From Owenia fusiformis (taxonomy: Eukaryota; Annelida; Polychaeta; Sabellida; Oweniidae), in contig CAIIXF020000001.1 of the NCBI GenBank assembly GCA_903813345.2, positions 30,057,915-30,121,914 of the forward strand: DNA of 64,000 bases, written 5' to 3'. Positions 55,193 through 64,000 of this stretch are shown here, piece by piece (the first letter of the stretch is position 1; the number at the start of each line of letters is the position of its first letter). The notes under the pieces were generated by a model that had not been told where the DNA came from, searched no databases, and saw only the letters and a list, made by a program, of their open reading frames with translations. The position numbers were made by a program, and so were the translations under genes.

Positions 55193-58100
55193 GTGAGAAT
55201 TCAAAATATACAGAACTTACAGGATGAATTAAAGAGTCAATAGCTTTAATATAATCAGGGGTGGATCTGGGAACCAACAAGGGGGGGGGCCCAAAATTCA
55301 GGTGAGAGGAAAAAAATTTTTTAGGGCCCCTAAAACCGAAAAGTGGGCCCAAATTTTGAATTATTTTTGGGCCCAATTTTTTTTTCTTGGCCAACTCAAG
55401 ATCCGCCAGTGATGATAACCCTAAAACATCTTTGAATGAATAATTTGGTAGGGAAATAAACAAGCCTTCCATCTCAATCATCCATCCATCTGCCCGCTAG
55501 TGTGTCCGTGTGATAACTCGAACACCAGTTGTCAAATTTGGTTTGAATTTGAAAGGCCGATGCCTTATGGAAATAGAAAAGGTTTAAGGTTCATGTTCAA
55601 GCTGAGTTATTTATGAACACCATTACAGCAATAGAGCTATGAGCCCTTTAAATAAGGGCTTGTATTCATCAAAATGTGTAAATTTAAGTTTCATAGAAAC
55701 AACCATAGTGTCTAAAAGGGGTTCAGAAAACTTGCTCAGGCATACTATGGGATGGGACAACAGAGCAGTAAAGTGAAAAGTCAACTTTCTGAAATTGACT
55801 TGTTATGTTCCCTATGTTTCAGGTTGAGGCTTCTATTGACTACACGTGTCTTGGAGATACTGTTGAGAAGAGTGAATTATTTGAGCTTCTTCAGGAGATG
55901 GATCGGCGCTATTTCTTAGTGCAAGATTTCCGCTGGGAGTTCTCTATGCTTGACAGAGAGATGAAAGACACAATCACTGAAGACCAAGCCAGGTGATTGA
56001 TTGAATTTTGCTGTTAAATAATGTTCCCAGCTTATTTTGAATTCACAATTTTCCTGTAGGTTTGAGATTTTTCCATCATTTACTGACATACTTTTACTGT
56101 AGAACAAAATAACATAGCTGGATTTCCTATTTTGGATCAAATGAAATATTTTGGAGAAAATAAGATATGGCTGTAATGCACACATTAATATGATGTGATG
56201 AATTATTTTCAGTTACTGCTTACATTATTGATAACTAGTTCATACATTGTAGGTGGTTCTTGCAAGCTGTCCATGGTGACTTTTTCTCCAAGAAACGATG
56301 GGAGAAGTTCCTTGCACGCAGGTCTGTGCCTGGCAGTGGTGTGAGCTTTGCAGAGATAGAGGTAGAGCTGTGTAACATACCAAGTGCCCAGAGCCTAAAG
56401 GATGAGGAGGATGAAGAGAAAAAGGAAGCTGAAGGTAGGAGGTTAATTATCTTAAAAAGCATGTGTTATTTCCAGAAACCATAACTTTATACAGGGTGAC
56501 TCAAAAACAGAATCCATTAATCTTTGAATAAAGGGTCGTGGTTCTGCATTTTTGGATCACCCTGTATTGATCACTGGTCCCCACCTGGTTACCAGGATTG
56601 ATCATCCTGATAAAAAATGGATGAACATCAAGCAGAGGAAAAATAGTTCTTTTTCTGGTCTATAGAAGTGTTATTTGAAAGAAAGAATGTTCATTCATTT
56701 TGTCACTAGGAGGTACAGTCCTAAACCAGATGAGGACCAGTAATAATCACTATAACAACAAAACAACTCACTAACTAGGAGTTTGCTTTTTCTCTTCTTT
56801 TTTTTTTTTTTTTTCTTTAAAACAGTTTATTAATCACAAACAATTATATACATATTTACAAAACAAAATAGGCCTCTTTCTCTAAATCAAAAATTGCTTT
56901 TAAACTCAATACATTTAAATTTTCATTACATTTATATCTGTGAATGGTTTTTTTAATAATTAATGCCTCTAGCATTTTGTCTTTTGGCACAGGAGACAAA
57001 CCCAATTTTTCATCATTACTGAGTAAGCTATTTCGCCAAATATTTTTAATAAAGTTACAGTCTATAAAATAATGTTCTAAAGTGTCTTGGACATCTGGTT
57101 GGCAAAATTTACAAAAGTCATTTTGTTGTAATCTACATTTTTTTAAAAATACACCATTTGGATAAATATTGTGAAATATCTTCCATTGTAATATTAGCAA
57201 AGACGTATCTTTGGTACATGAATATAAACATTTCCATACATTTGTTTCAATTAAGATATTGTTATGATATAATGGTATTTTTCTATCCAAGGTAAGTTTT
57301 TCTCTGATTGTTTGGGTTTTTAATATCTTGCAGTCTATGTCTCGAAACTTTAAAGATTTATTTGGCAACACATTTCCATACCTTTGCATCATTTCATCAG
57401 ACAATGAATTTCTGAGAGCCTGATATTCTAAAAAACTTTGGCCATTTCTATGAATCTTTTGACACAATTCATCATATGTAGCCAGTTTACTGTTTCTAAC
57501 AACATCTGTCACATAAATTATACCTTTCTTAATCCAGTTAACAAAAAGGAGTGGTTCTCTAAATCTAGTTATGTACTGGTTGTTCCATATAATAGATGAA
57601 TCACAAGAATTGCTGTATTTCAGCCAATATTCTAAAAGATTCTTATAAAATTCATTACAGTTATTGATTCCTTTGATTTTATCATAAGGTACATTACTAT
57701 TAAAAACACTAAAATCTCTTCCTAGTATGTTGTACATGTAACATGGTATAATTCGCCAATGACCTACTCCACCTTCTACTAACTTTGAAACCCATCTTAA
57801 AGCAAAAGCTACTTGCATATCCTTAACATTGATCATCTTTAACCCACCGTTATTATAATTTTGAACTAAGATGTCCCGTTTTACTCTATCAGGAATCTTT
57901 TTTAGATCTTCCTCTTTGAATCTGCCCTTTGCCCAAATAAATTTAAAAAGCAATGTATTAATTCTGTTGAGTAGATTTTCAGGAAGTATAAATGCTTGTA
58001 AAAGATAAGGAAATTGGGATAACAATAAAGATTTTGCCAGTACAATCTTCCCAATTATGGTTAAATTCCTTGATACCCATGACTTCATAATATTTTCACA

Positions 58101-61100
58101 TTTCGAAAATTTTGGCTCAAAATTTACTGGATTGTTAACCACCTTACCTGTGCTAAAAGTAATTCCAAGTATTTTAATATTATTATCAGGCTTTAATTTC
58201 CATTTTACATGACCCAATCCATCTAGTCTATTTTTGAATCTCCCAAGCCACATTGCCTCAGTTTTCTGTGGATTTACCTTAAGACTACTAATACTGTAAA
58301 ATTCATTAAACACCTTCAGGGTATGATTAAATGATACATCATCATTTAAAAACATTGATGTGTCATCTGCAAATTGAAAAAGCTTAAATTCCTTATCCTG
58401 GCCAGGTGTTTTTATACCTTTGATTTTTTCTGACTGTCTAATTTTACATGAAAGAAGCTCAGTGGCTAAAATAAATAGTAAAGGTGATAAAGGACACCCT
58501 TGTCTAATCCCCCGATCTAGTTTTACATTACCTAATATCCAACCATTGTTTAAAATATGATTAGTGCCATTGGTATTTAAAATATTCACCCATTTTGTAA
58601 ATGAAGGACCGAATCCGAAGTTTTTTAAGGATTCTAACATAAATTCTTTAGAAATAGAATCATAGGCTTTCTCATAATCTATTGCTAACATAATACCTTG
58701 TAAATTATTTGTGTCAATATAACAAATTATATCATCTATCGCCCTTAAAATAGTAGCTGCACTTCTTTTCTTAATGTAACCACTTTGATTTTCATGTACA
58801 ATTTTTGATATGACTTTTTTCAATCTATTTGCCAAAACCTTAGCCAAAATACGATAATCAACATTTGTAAGGGTTAAGGGTCTCCAATGTTTTAAATAAG
58901 ACCGTGCCAATCCCTTTTTAGGTAATAAAACCATAACACCTTTCTTTTGAGAATTTGATAATTCACCAGATATAAATGATGCATTAAAAGACTCTAGAAA
59001 TAATGTGCTAATTCTTGTAAAAAATACTTTATAGAAACCTACTGATAGTCCATCTAGCCCTGGACTAGAGTTATTTTTCATATATTTTAATGCATGTTTA
59101 CATTGATCTACAGTAATTAGACCTTCACAAGATTCTCTATCCGTTTGGCTCAATTTTGGTACCTCTACATTATTCAAAAAATCATCCAAACTTGCCTTTC
59201 TGAATACAATTTTCTTTGAGTACAAATTCGTATAAAATGACAATATTTCATCAGCTATTCGCTCTTGATTTGTAATAGTTGTATTGTCAGCCAAATTTAG
59301 TGAAGTAATACATTTATTAGTGGCCCTTGCTTTTTCTAACTGAAGAAAATACTTTGTGCTCTTTTCACCTTGTTCATGCCATTTGACTTTTGACCGAACA
59401 AGAGCACCTTTTGATTCACCTGCACATAACATTTCATACTGTAATTTGAATTTATTTACCAACTGGTTTATATCTTTATTACCAGGATTTAGTATCAACT
59501 CGCTAGATGCTTTTTCTAGCTTATTTTTCATATCTTTAATTTGGTCTCTTTTACTTTTGGCCAGTTGTTTACTAAAAATGCATGATATATCCTTAATCTT
59601 TACTTTACAGTAATCCCAAAGGATTTGTTTATCTAATTTGTCTTCATTTTTTGACAAATTTTCAATAGTATCGTTAATAATCTTAACATACTCATGGTTT
59701 TCTAAAAGGCTATTATTAAACTTCCAGTATCCTGGACCTTTTTCAAAATTATTTATTTTCACATTAATGATGGTTCCTCTATGGTCAGAGGTAGGAAAAT
59801 TTTCTATTCCAGTACATACTATTTTATCAAACAGAAAATCATTACAAAACATATAATCAATTCGACGCATAATATTCTGCGTCTTATGCTTCCAAGTATA
59901 ACATTTGTCATTTGGATTATGAATTCTCCATATATCTATAAGATCATTTTTATCTATGCATGCATTAAATGATTGAATTTCTCTTTGAGAATGTAAAGCC
60001 CCTGATATATTATCAAGGTTTTGGTTTAAAATACAATTAAAGTCACCAGAAATTAGAAAATTGACATCATGTGTGTTATATCTTTTGATCAAATTTTGAA
60101 CTTTTTTATAAAAGTTGATTTTTTCACTGGCTTTATTTGGGGCATAAGCATTACATATAATGAAATGTTCATCTTCAAAATCTAATTCAATAATCAAAAT
60201 TCTGTCGTCCTTGACCAATAACTTTACATTTTCTGCTTCACAAGTCTTGTTAATCAAAATAATTTCTCCTTTAGAGTGATTTGTTCCTGGGTTAGCAAAC
60301 AACTGCCCTCCCCATTCCTTGCTCCAATTGACAATATCATTTTCCGTCACAAAAGATTCTTGCAAACATGCAATATCAATCTTTTCCCTTTTAAGATATC
60401 TGAACATTGTGTGGCGTGTTACTTTTTTCCGTAGTCCTTGGACGTTTCCTGTAAAAATGTTTACCATTACGTATCGGGGTAAGTGTTTATTAAATTAATC
60501 TTTATCATCTGGATCAGCATTGACAACTTTGTGTTTCTGAGTTTCAGATACATGGTTCACTGGTTTGTCACTAACTGGAGATACAACTCTCACACTTTTA
60601 CTGGCATTTGGGTCCATAAGTGGTGATACGTCCTTCCGTTTCAGGCTAACATTAATGGATGTCTTCATTGTGGGTGAGTCAAGAGGTTCACTGTTTGATG
60701 GAGCTACTGGAGTGTTGTTGATGGCAGTTGAAACAAGTTTCAGCACAGGGGATGTTGGACTACAGCAAGAGGTAGATGTTGGATTGACCTCTGTTGATGG
60801 TGCTGGTACTGTGTCATGTGCTGCATCATGATGGTGGGGATTCTTGGCAGCCTCACTTTGGCATGACTGTATGAACTTGTCTGCTCTCTCTCTATCACTG
60901 TGGGGGACATGTCATGGGAATCTAATTGTAGTGCTTGATCTAGAAGGGCACTAGCAACCCGAATACCATTTGTTAGATCTGGACAGTCTTTCTTTTGGTG
61001 GGTTGATGACCCACATTGCCAGCAGGACTTGGTCTTTGTAGGACACTCTGATTTACGGTGACCTTCAGATCCACACGAAAAACAAATAACCACTCTTCTC

Positions 61101-64000
61101 TTAGGGCAATTTTTGGCTTCATGATCTTCCTTGCAAATTCGGCAGTTTATGCGCTGATTGTCATGATATAAAATTACGTCACATGTAATGATAGATTCAG
61201 AATCTAGAGGGTCAGTCATATCATATGATGTAAACCTGGGCTTTGGCGTTACAATCTCCTTTGCATAGCAAAACCTGTGGCCTGTGAGTACACTCAGTGC
61301 CTGATCTTTTGGTCCAGCTTTGCTACGAGTATGCCATTGAACCTCGGAAGCTCTGTTTGCAAAAGAGTCGACCCACTGCTCAATCTCTGCATTTGGCACG
61401 TGCAGAGGAATACCATGAATAGATATTCGAACATGGTTACGATGTTTATATGTTACAGACTCCTTTTCTAGTTTGTAATCACTCATTTGATATTCCTTTC
61501 CCTTAATAGATACGTATCCCATTGACAGTAAGGTGTTTTTGGATTTTGTGCTATCTGTATAGAGAATATATGCGTTTCTATATAACTGGACTCCTAATAT
61601 GTTTGCTATTTTTATGACATTTCTGCCTAAATTTTCATCTGCAGTTTTCAATATAGAGTCAGCTATTTCAAGTTCAGTAGTCCTTCCTAGGCCTTTTGTA
61701 TCTAACTTTATCCAAAGATTAATATCTGTCAATAGTTTAGATTTATCCATTTTTGTTTCTGACTTTTGAGATGGTCCCTCACTAATATTGCTCAGTATAC
61801 CTCCTGTAAAGTTCACTATTTAGGTCACCATATACAGGTTAGGCAATACACTAATCCTCACTATATGTAGTGAAGTAATGTAAACAGAGCACCATATAAA
61901 TGATGAATTGTACTTTTATGAAAATCCACTGTAGAAATATCAAAGTCAAATTCACCTGTTTCCACTGTGAAAATCTCTTCTATGTTTTAAATTATGCCTC
62001 TATAGACCAGGTTTACATAACAAATGTCAAATGTAAAATAAGATAAAATTACAGATGTATGAAAAATAACATAAACGTGTAATATGTTCTTTAAATCATT
62101 AAACCAATAGTATCACAAGTGTTGTTTATTTTCGGCATGCTATTCATATTTACAGAGAAACTGCACAAGAAACAAGAACTGGAGAAAGCTAAGGAAGAAG
62201 AACGTCAGAGAATAAAGAAGAAGAAAAAGGAAGAGAAGCAGAGGCAAGATGAGGAAGATAGACTAAGAAAAGAAGAGCAAGACAGACTGAAGAGAGAGGA
62301 GGAGGTAAGACTACCACTGAGGTTATTTGAAAGAGGTCCATTCAACCAATATTTATGATTAACTTGCTTCACTTTAGATTTTCCATAAACTAAAGTAATA
62401 ATGTGAATTTTCAGCTTTGTGAAATCAATTTGAATACTTAATAATACTATAAATGGAAGATTGCCTTTGGGTTTCTGTATGGGCTTCCAAATTTTCTATA
62501 AGAAAATCTATAAGATAATGCATTTTTGATATGATAGATATTCTTCTTCTGAATGATCGAATACTTCATCAATGAGAGAAAATGACATGTTGTATTACAG
62601 GAGGAGAGAGCCAAAGTTTTACGTGAGAGGGAAGAGGAAGAAGCCAAAAGAAAGCAACTCATGGAGGATGAAGGTCAGTTTAATCACATTATCTATACAT
62701 CCTCTACTTGGTCAGCCCCTGTCCATATTTATTCCAGTAGTTAGTCCACTTGAAATGTTACTTACATGTTATAGTACGATTGTAGTTGTATATTAGTACA
62801 TTTACATGCATTTTTATTTGTGTTGATTGATAATTGTCTCCAACGCTACATTGGTTTGAAGCTTTTTATAGATCCAAATAAAAAAAGCTATGTGCACGTT
62901 GCATGACAAAATAACAGGCATTATACTGTACTGCTTTTGACTGTTTTTACTTCATCCTTTCAGGTAGAATAGTGATTTTGAATTACTTTAAAAATATTAC
63001 ACTTAGACTACATGTGTTTACAAACATTATACTCGTATATGCATGCTTTGGGTTAGCACTTTGTTTTTAAAACTCCAAGATAACTAAGAGTGCTATACAG
63101 GAAAATCAATGGACTTGCAGTGTGCGGGATTAAGGAAACTTGTTTGGTGATCAAAAGACCAGTATAAATTTCAAAACTCAGTTGTCCATTACCTACGTCT
63201 CATGTTCTCCAAAAAGGAAACCTCAAAGCCAGGTTTTCAACCCTGGCATGTATTTACTACTGAATGTTAACATTTTCTGTTGCCTAGAATACTCTTTTTC
63301 AAAGTCCCTATTATACTAAATGTTAAACACTGCTACTATTCAATTAGCTATAGTGAGTTGTTCTGAAGAAAGTGAACTTGACGTTGTACAAGAAAATGAA
63401 CTTGAAGTTGTTCAAGAAAATGAACAAAGTAAGTTTTGTTTTATCTTGGTTTTGGATTTGAATTGATTTTGGTTTGGATGTTTTCAATGTTACTGTGTCT
63501 AAAAATAAATTGTTATTATTATTATGCAAATGTATATCATTGTATTTATTGTGTATTATATTGTGTTTATACTAATAGGGAATTTCAAATGTGTTTACTT
63601 TTGTCTACTACATTGTTTACTTCTAGTGTATTATTGTGTTATCTTATACATGTTTCATACTTGATTGAAGAATTCCAGTTAATTGTCAACCAGGAACTGA
63701 CCTGTCATTAATGACCTTGTGTGGATTGTTTGACTTGTGTCATCTGGTTTGCGAATTTGCCACACTTTGGATTCTTGGATTTTCATTCTCTGAGAAAAGC
63801 ATACTACAGATTTAGGGAGGCTGCCAAAATCAAATGGAACTGTATTATGTAACTGATTATTTGAAATATTTTGAATTATTTTAACCAGTCACTTCATCAC
63901 TTTATATAACCCTGTGGTTTACACTAGCTTAATGTTCTTGTTTATTGCAGTTAATAAGATTGATTTTGATTTTGAAATCAAATGTTATAACAGTATCTAG
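55052..64000 (+). CDS. Unidentified EF-hand-like / coiled-coil protein, seven coding exons
   Basis: Exons at 55052-55192, 55823-55992, 56253-56434, 62156-62304, 62601-62673, 63348-63428 and 63951-64000 join in consistent phases to about 281 residues. The N-terminal 150 residues contain degenerate EF-hand-like loops (YDADLKGELTAVQ, LDREMKDTITEDQ) and PGSGVSFAEIE. From about residue 155 the chain is Lys/Glu/Arg-rich and surely a coiled coil. The last exon reaches a TAG exactly at the window end, so that stop is not secure: a GTATCT just before it could be a donor. I do not recognise the family. A cytoskeletal or ciliary role is possible but unsupported. Confidence 0.78.
55258..55415. repeat. 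GGGCCC-rich dispersed repeat, opposite orientation to 13765
   Basis: It contains GGATCTGGGAACCAACAAGG, a run of G and AAAGTGGGCCCAAATTTTGA. It is the reverse complement of the plan seen at 13765-13995. Confidence 0.75.
55823..55992 (+). CDS. EF-hand-like gene, coding exon 2
   Basis: This 170-bp exon lies between TTTCAG and GTGATT. It encodes VEASIDYTCLGDTVEKSELF and a second degenerate loop (LDREMKDTITEDQA). It ends in phase 2. Confidence 0.85.
56253..56434 (+). CDS. EF-hand-like gene, coding exon 3
   Basis: This 182-bp exon lies between TTGTAG and GTAGGA. It reads WFLQAVHGDFFSKKRWEKFL and then PGSGVSFAEIEVELC, ending in an acidic DEEDEEKKEAE stretch that opens the coiled coil. Confidence 0.88.
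56489..56570. mobile_element. Very short MITE with ACAGGGTGA ends
   Basis: TACAGGGTGACTCAAAAA at the left mirrors TTTTTGGATCACCCTGTA at the right, enclosing about 40 bp. The ends resemble mariner-type termini. It lies just after exon 3 of the plus-strand gene. Confidence 0.7.
56856..60467 (-). CDS. LINE ORF2: endonuclease and reverse transcriptase
   Basis: This is an uninterrupted frame of 1203 codons. The apurinic-type endonuclease occupies about residues 1-235 (TGNVQGLRKK, CLQES near 35, SGDFNCIL near 142, SDHRG near 227). RT follows with SSPGLDGLSVGFYK, LLPKKG, WRPLTLTNVDYRILAKVLAN, QSGYIKKRS, AIDYEKAYDS, RGIRQGCPLSPLLF and FADD at 699-702. A Cys-rich C-terminal motif (CRLQQNDFCKFC, then HYFIDC) completes the L1 plan. 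It nicks target DNA and primes reverse transcription there. Confidence 0.95.
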   Translation of the reverse strand: MVNIFTGNVQGLRKKVTRHTMFRYLKREKIDIACLQESFVTENDIVNWSKEWGGQLFANPGTNHSKGEIILINKTCEAENVKLLVKDDRILIIELDFEDEHFIICNAYAPNKASEKINFYKKVQNLIKRYNTHDVNFLISGDFNCILNQNLDNISGALHSQREIQSFNACIDKNDLIDIWRIHNPNDKCYTWKHKTQNIMRRIDYMFCNDFLFDKIVCTGIENFPTSDHRGTIINVKINNFEKGPGYWKFNNSLLENHEYVKIINDTIENLSKNEDKLDKQILWDYCKVKIKDISCIFSKQLAKSKRDQIKDMKNKLEKASSELILNPGNKDINQLVNKFKLQYEMLCAGESKGALVRSKVKWHEQGEKSTKYFLQLEKARATNKCITSLNLADNTTITNQERIADEILSFYTNLYSKKIVFRKASLDDFLNNVEVPKLSQTDRESCEGLITVDQCKHALKYMKNNSSPGLDGLSVGFYKVFFTRISTLFLESFNASFISGELSNSQKKGVMVLLPKKGLARSYLKHWRPLTLTNVDYRILAKVLANRLKKVISKIVHENQSGYIKKRSAATILRAIDDIICYIDTNNLQGIMLAIDYEKAYDSISKEFMLESLKNFGFGPSFTKWVNILNTNGTNHILNNGWILGNVKLDRGIRQGCPLSPLLFILATELLSCKIRQSEKIKGIKTPGQDKEFKLFQFADDTSMFLNDDVSFNHTLKVFNEFYSISSLKVNPQKTEAMWLGRFKNRLDGLGHVKWKLKPDNNIKILGITFSTGKVVNNPVNFEPKFSKCENIMKSWVSRNLTIIGKIVLAKSLLLSQFPYLLQAFILPENLLNRINTLLFKFIWAKGRFKEEDLKKIPDRVKRDILVQNYNNGGLKMINVKDMQVAFALRWVSKLVEGGVGHWRIIPCYMYNILGRDFSVFNSNVPYDKIKGINNCNEFYKNLLEYWLKYSNSCDSSIIWNNQYITRFREPLLFVNWIKKGIIYVTDVVRNSKLATYDELCQKIHRNGQSFLEYQALRNSLSDEMMQRYGNVLPNKSLKFRDIDCKILKTQTIREKLTLDRKIPLYHNNILIETNVWKCLYSCTKDTSLLILQWKIFHNIYPNGVFLKKCRLQQNDFCKFCQPDVQDTLEHYFIDCNFIKNIWRNSLLSNDEKLGLSPVPKDKMLEALIIKKTIHRYKCNENLNVLSLKAIFDLEKEAYFVL
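60495..61816 (-). pseudogene. LINE ORF1 with three CCHC zinc knuckles and one frame break
   Basis: From the ATG at 61816 it encodes an RNA-binding protein with three knuckles (CRICKEDHEAKNCP, CFSCGSEGHRKSECP, CWQCGSSTHQKKDCP). After that the open frame is lost near a G run at 60902-60906. A second frame continues with compatible composition to the stop at 60495-60497. A one-base loss in the run explains both. It could be a real mutation, a sequencing error or, less likely, programmed slippage. Confidence 0.85.
62156..62304 (+). CDS. EF-hand-like gene, coding exon 4 (coiled coil)
   Basis: The exon runs from TTACAG to GTAAGA, and 2 bases complete a Glu codon from exon 3 across the LINE-bearing intron. 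It is almost wholly Lys, Glu, Arg and Gln (EKLHKKQELEKAKEEERQ). Confidence 0.85.
62601..62673 (+). CDS. EF-hand-like gene, coding exon 5 (coiled coil)
   Basis: This 73-bp exon lies between TTACAG and GTCAGT. It encodes EERAKVLREREEEEAKRKQL and continues the helix. Confidence 0.82.
62674..63347 (+). other. Intron of the EF-hand-like gene
   Basis: This is AT-rich sequence with no exon or repeat recognised. Confidence 0.5.
63348..63428 (+). CDS. EF-hand-like gene, coding exon 6
   Basis: This 81-bp exon lies between AATTAG and GTAAGT. It has a small internal duplication (LDVVQENE, LEVVQENE) and leaves the basic coiled coil for an acidic tail. Confidence 0.72.
63951..64000 (+). CDS. EF-hand-like gene, last exon visible
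   Basis: The exon follows TTATTGCAG. It reads INKIDFDFEIKCYNSI and then a TAG at 63998-64000. A donor-like GTATCT precedes the stop, so the exon could end earlier and the gene could continue beyond the window. Confidence 0.55.

Larger units (their letters stand above)
56798..62050 (-). mobile_element. L1/Tx1-like LINE retrotransposon, near full length
   Basis: It is read on the minus strand: a 5' UTR (right side, boundary not exact), ORF1 (61816-60495), ORF2 (60467-56856), a short 3' UTR and a poly(A) tail seen as poly(T) at 56798-56814. The length, a long ORF2 and the tail indicate a recent insertion. Target duplications could not be found by eye. It lies antisense in an intron of the EF-hand-like gene. 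Confidence 0.88.

Noticed and set aside
59356-59972. Plus-strand frames opposite the LINE ORF2
   Set aside because: They are shadows of the 1203-codon minus-strand ORF2.

Overview
The window is AT-rich animal nuclear DNA with spliced genes, ankyrin exons in phase 0, and a heavy load of transposons and tandem repeats. It carries a TRPN (NOMPC-type) channel gene, a family that mammals and birds lack, together with an Ngaro-type tyrosine-recombinase retrotransposon and an L1/Tx1-like LINE. This fits an aquatic invertebrate, and I would guess a lophotrochozoan such as a mollusc. The species cannot be fixed from the sequence alone.

Three host genes can be supported. (1) On the minus strand, 793-21217 holds the first 15 coding exons of a TRPN/NOMPC mechanosensory channel. 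All junctions are phase 0, about 605 residues and 16 ankyrin repeats are encoded, and the rest of the gene lies off the left edge. (2) On the minus strand, 29057-49623 holds an inositol hexakisphosphate kinase (IP6K) in at least six coding exons, with a possible further 5' exon at 52596-52643. (3) On the plus strand, 55052-64000 holds a gene of unknown function with degenerate EF-hand-like segments followed by a highly charged coiled coil. Genes 2 and 3 appear to diverge from a shared promoter near 52.65-52.9 kb. The stretch 21.2-29.0 kb is intergenic and repeat-rich.

The introns hold most of the mobile DNA. The TRPN introns contain two copies of an inverted-repeat element filled with tandem monomers and a (CGGA)n microsatellite, a 16-bp array rich in AGGTCA, and a 59-bp satellite split by a mariner derivative. 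They also contain a TTAA-flanked foldback element and several dispersed repeats. One IP6K intron has grown to about 17.3 kb because an Ngaro retrotransposon (30487-47597) sits in it, with split direct repeats A1-ORFs-B1-A2-B2. The two A copies are identical over 130 bp. The gag ORF of that Ngaro is in turn split by a 12,678-bp foldback element (31350-44027). This element has exact 20-bp termini, about 0.5 kb of nearly identical outer arm, and long inverted arrays of a 48-bp repeat. A further small MITE lies inside one arm. The third gene's large intron holds a LINE on the minus strand with an intact 1203-codon ORF2 and a single-base frame break in ORF1.

The most unusual object is the giant foldback element. 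It is a clean insertion with a 2-bp TT duplication, its own subterminal repeat motifs and five copies of an internal non-satellite block, and it contains no recognisable transposase.
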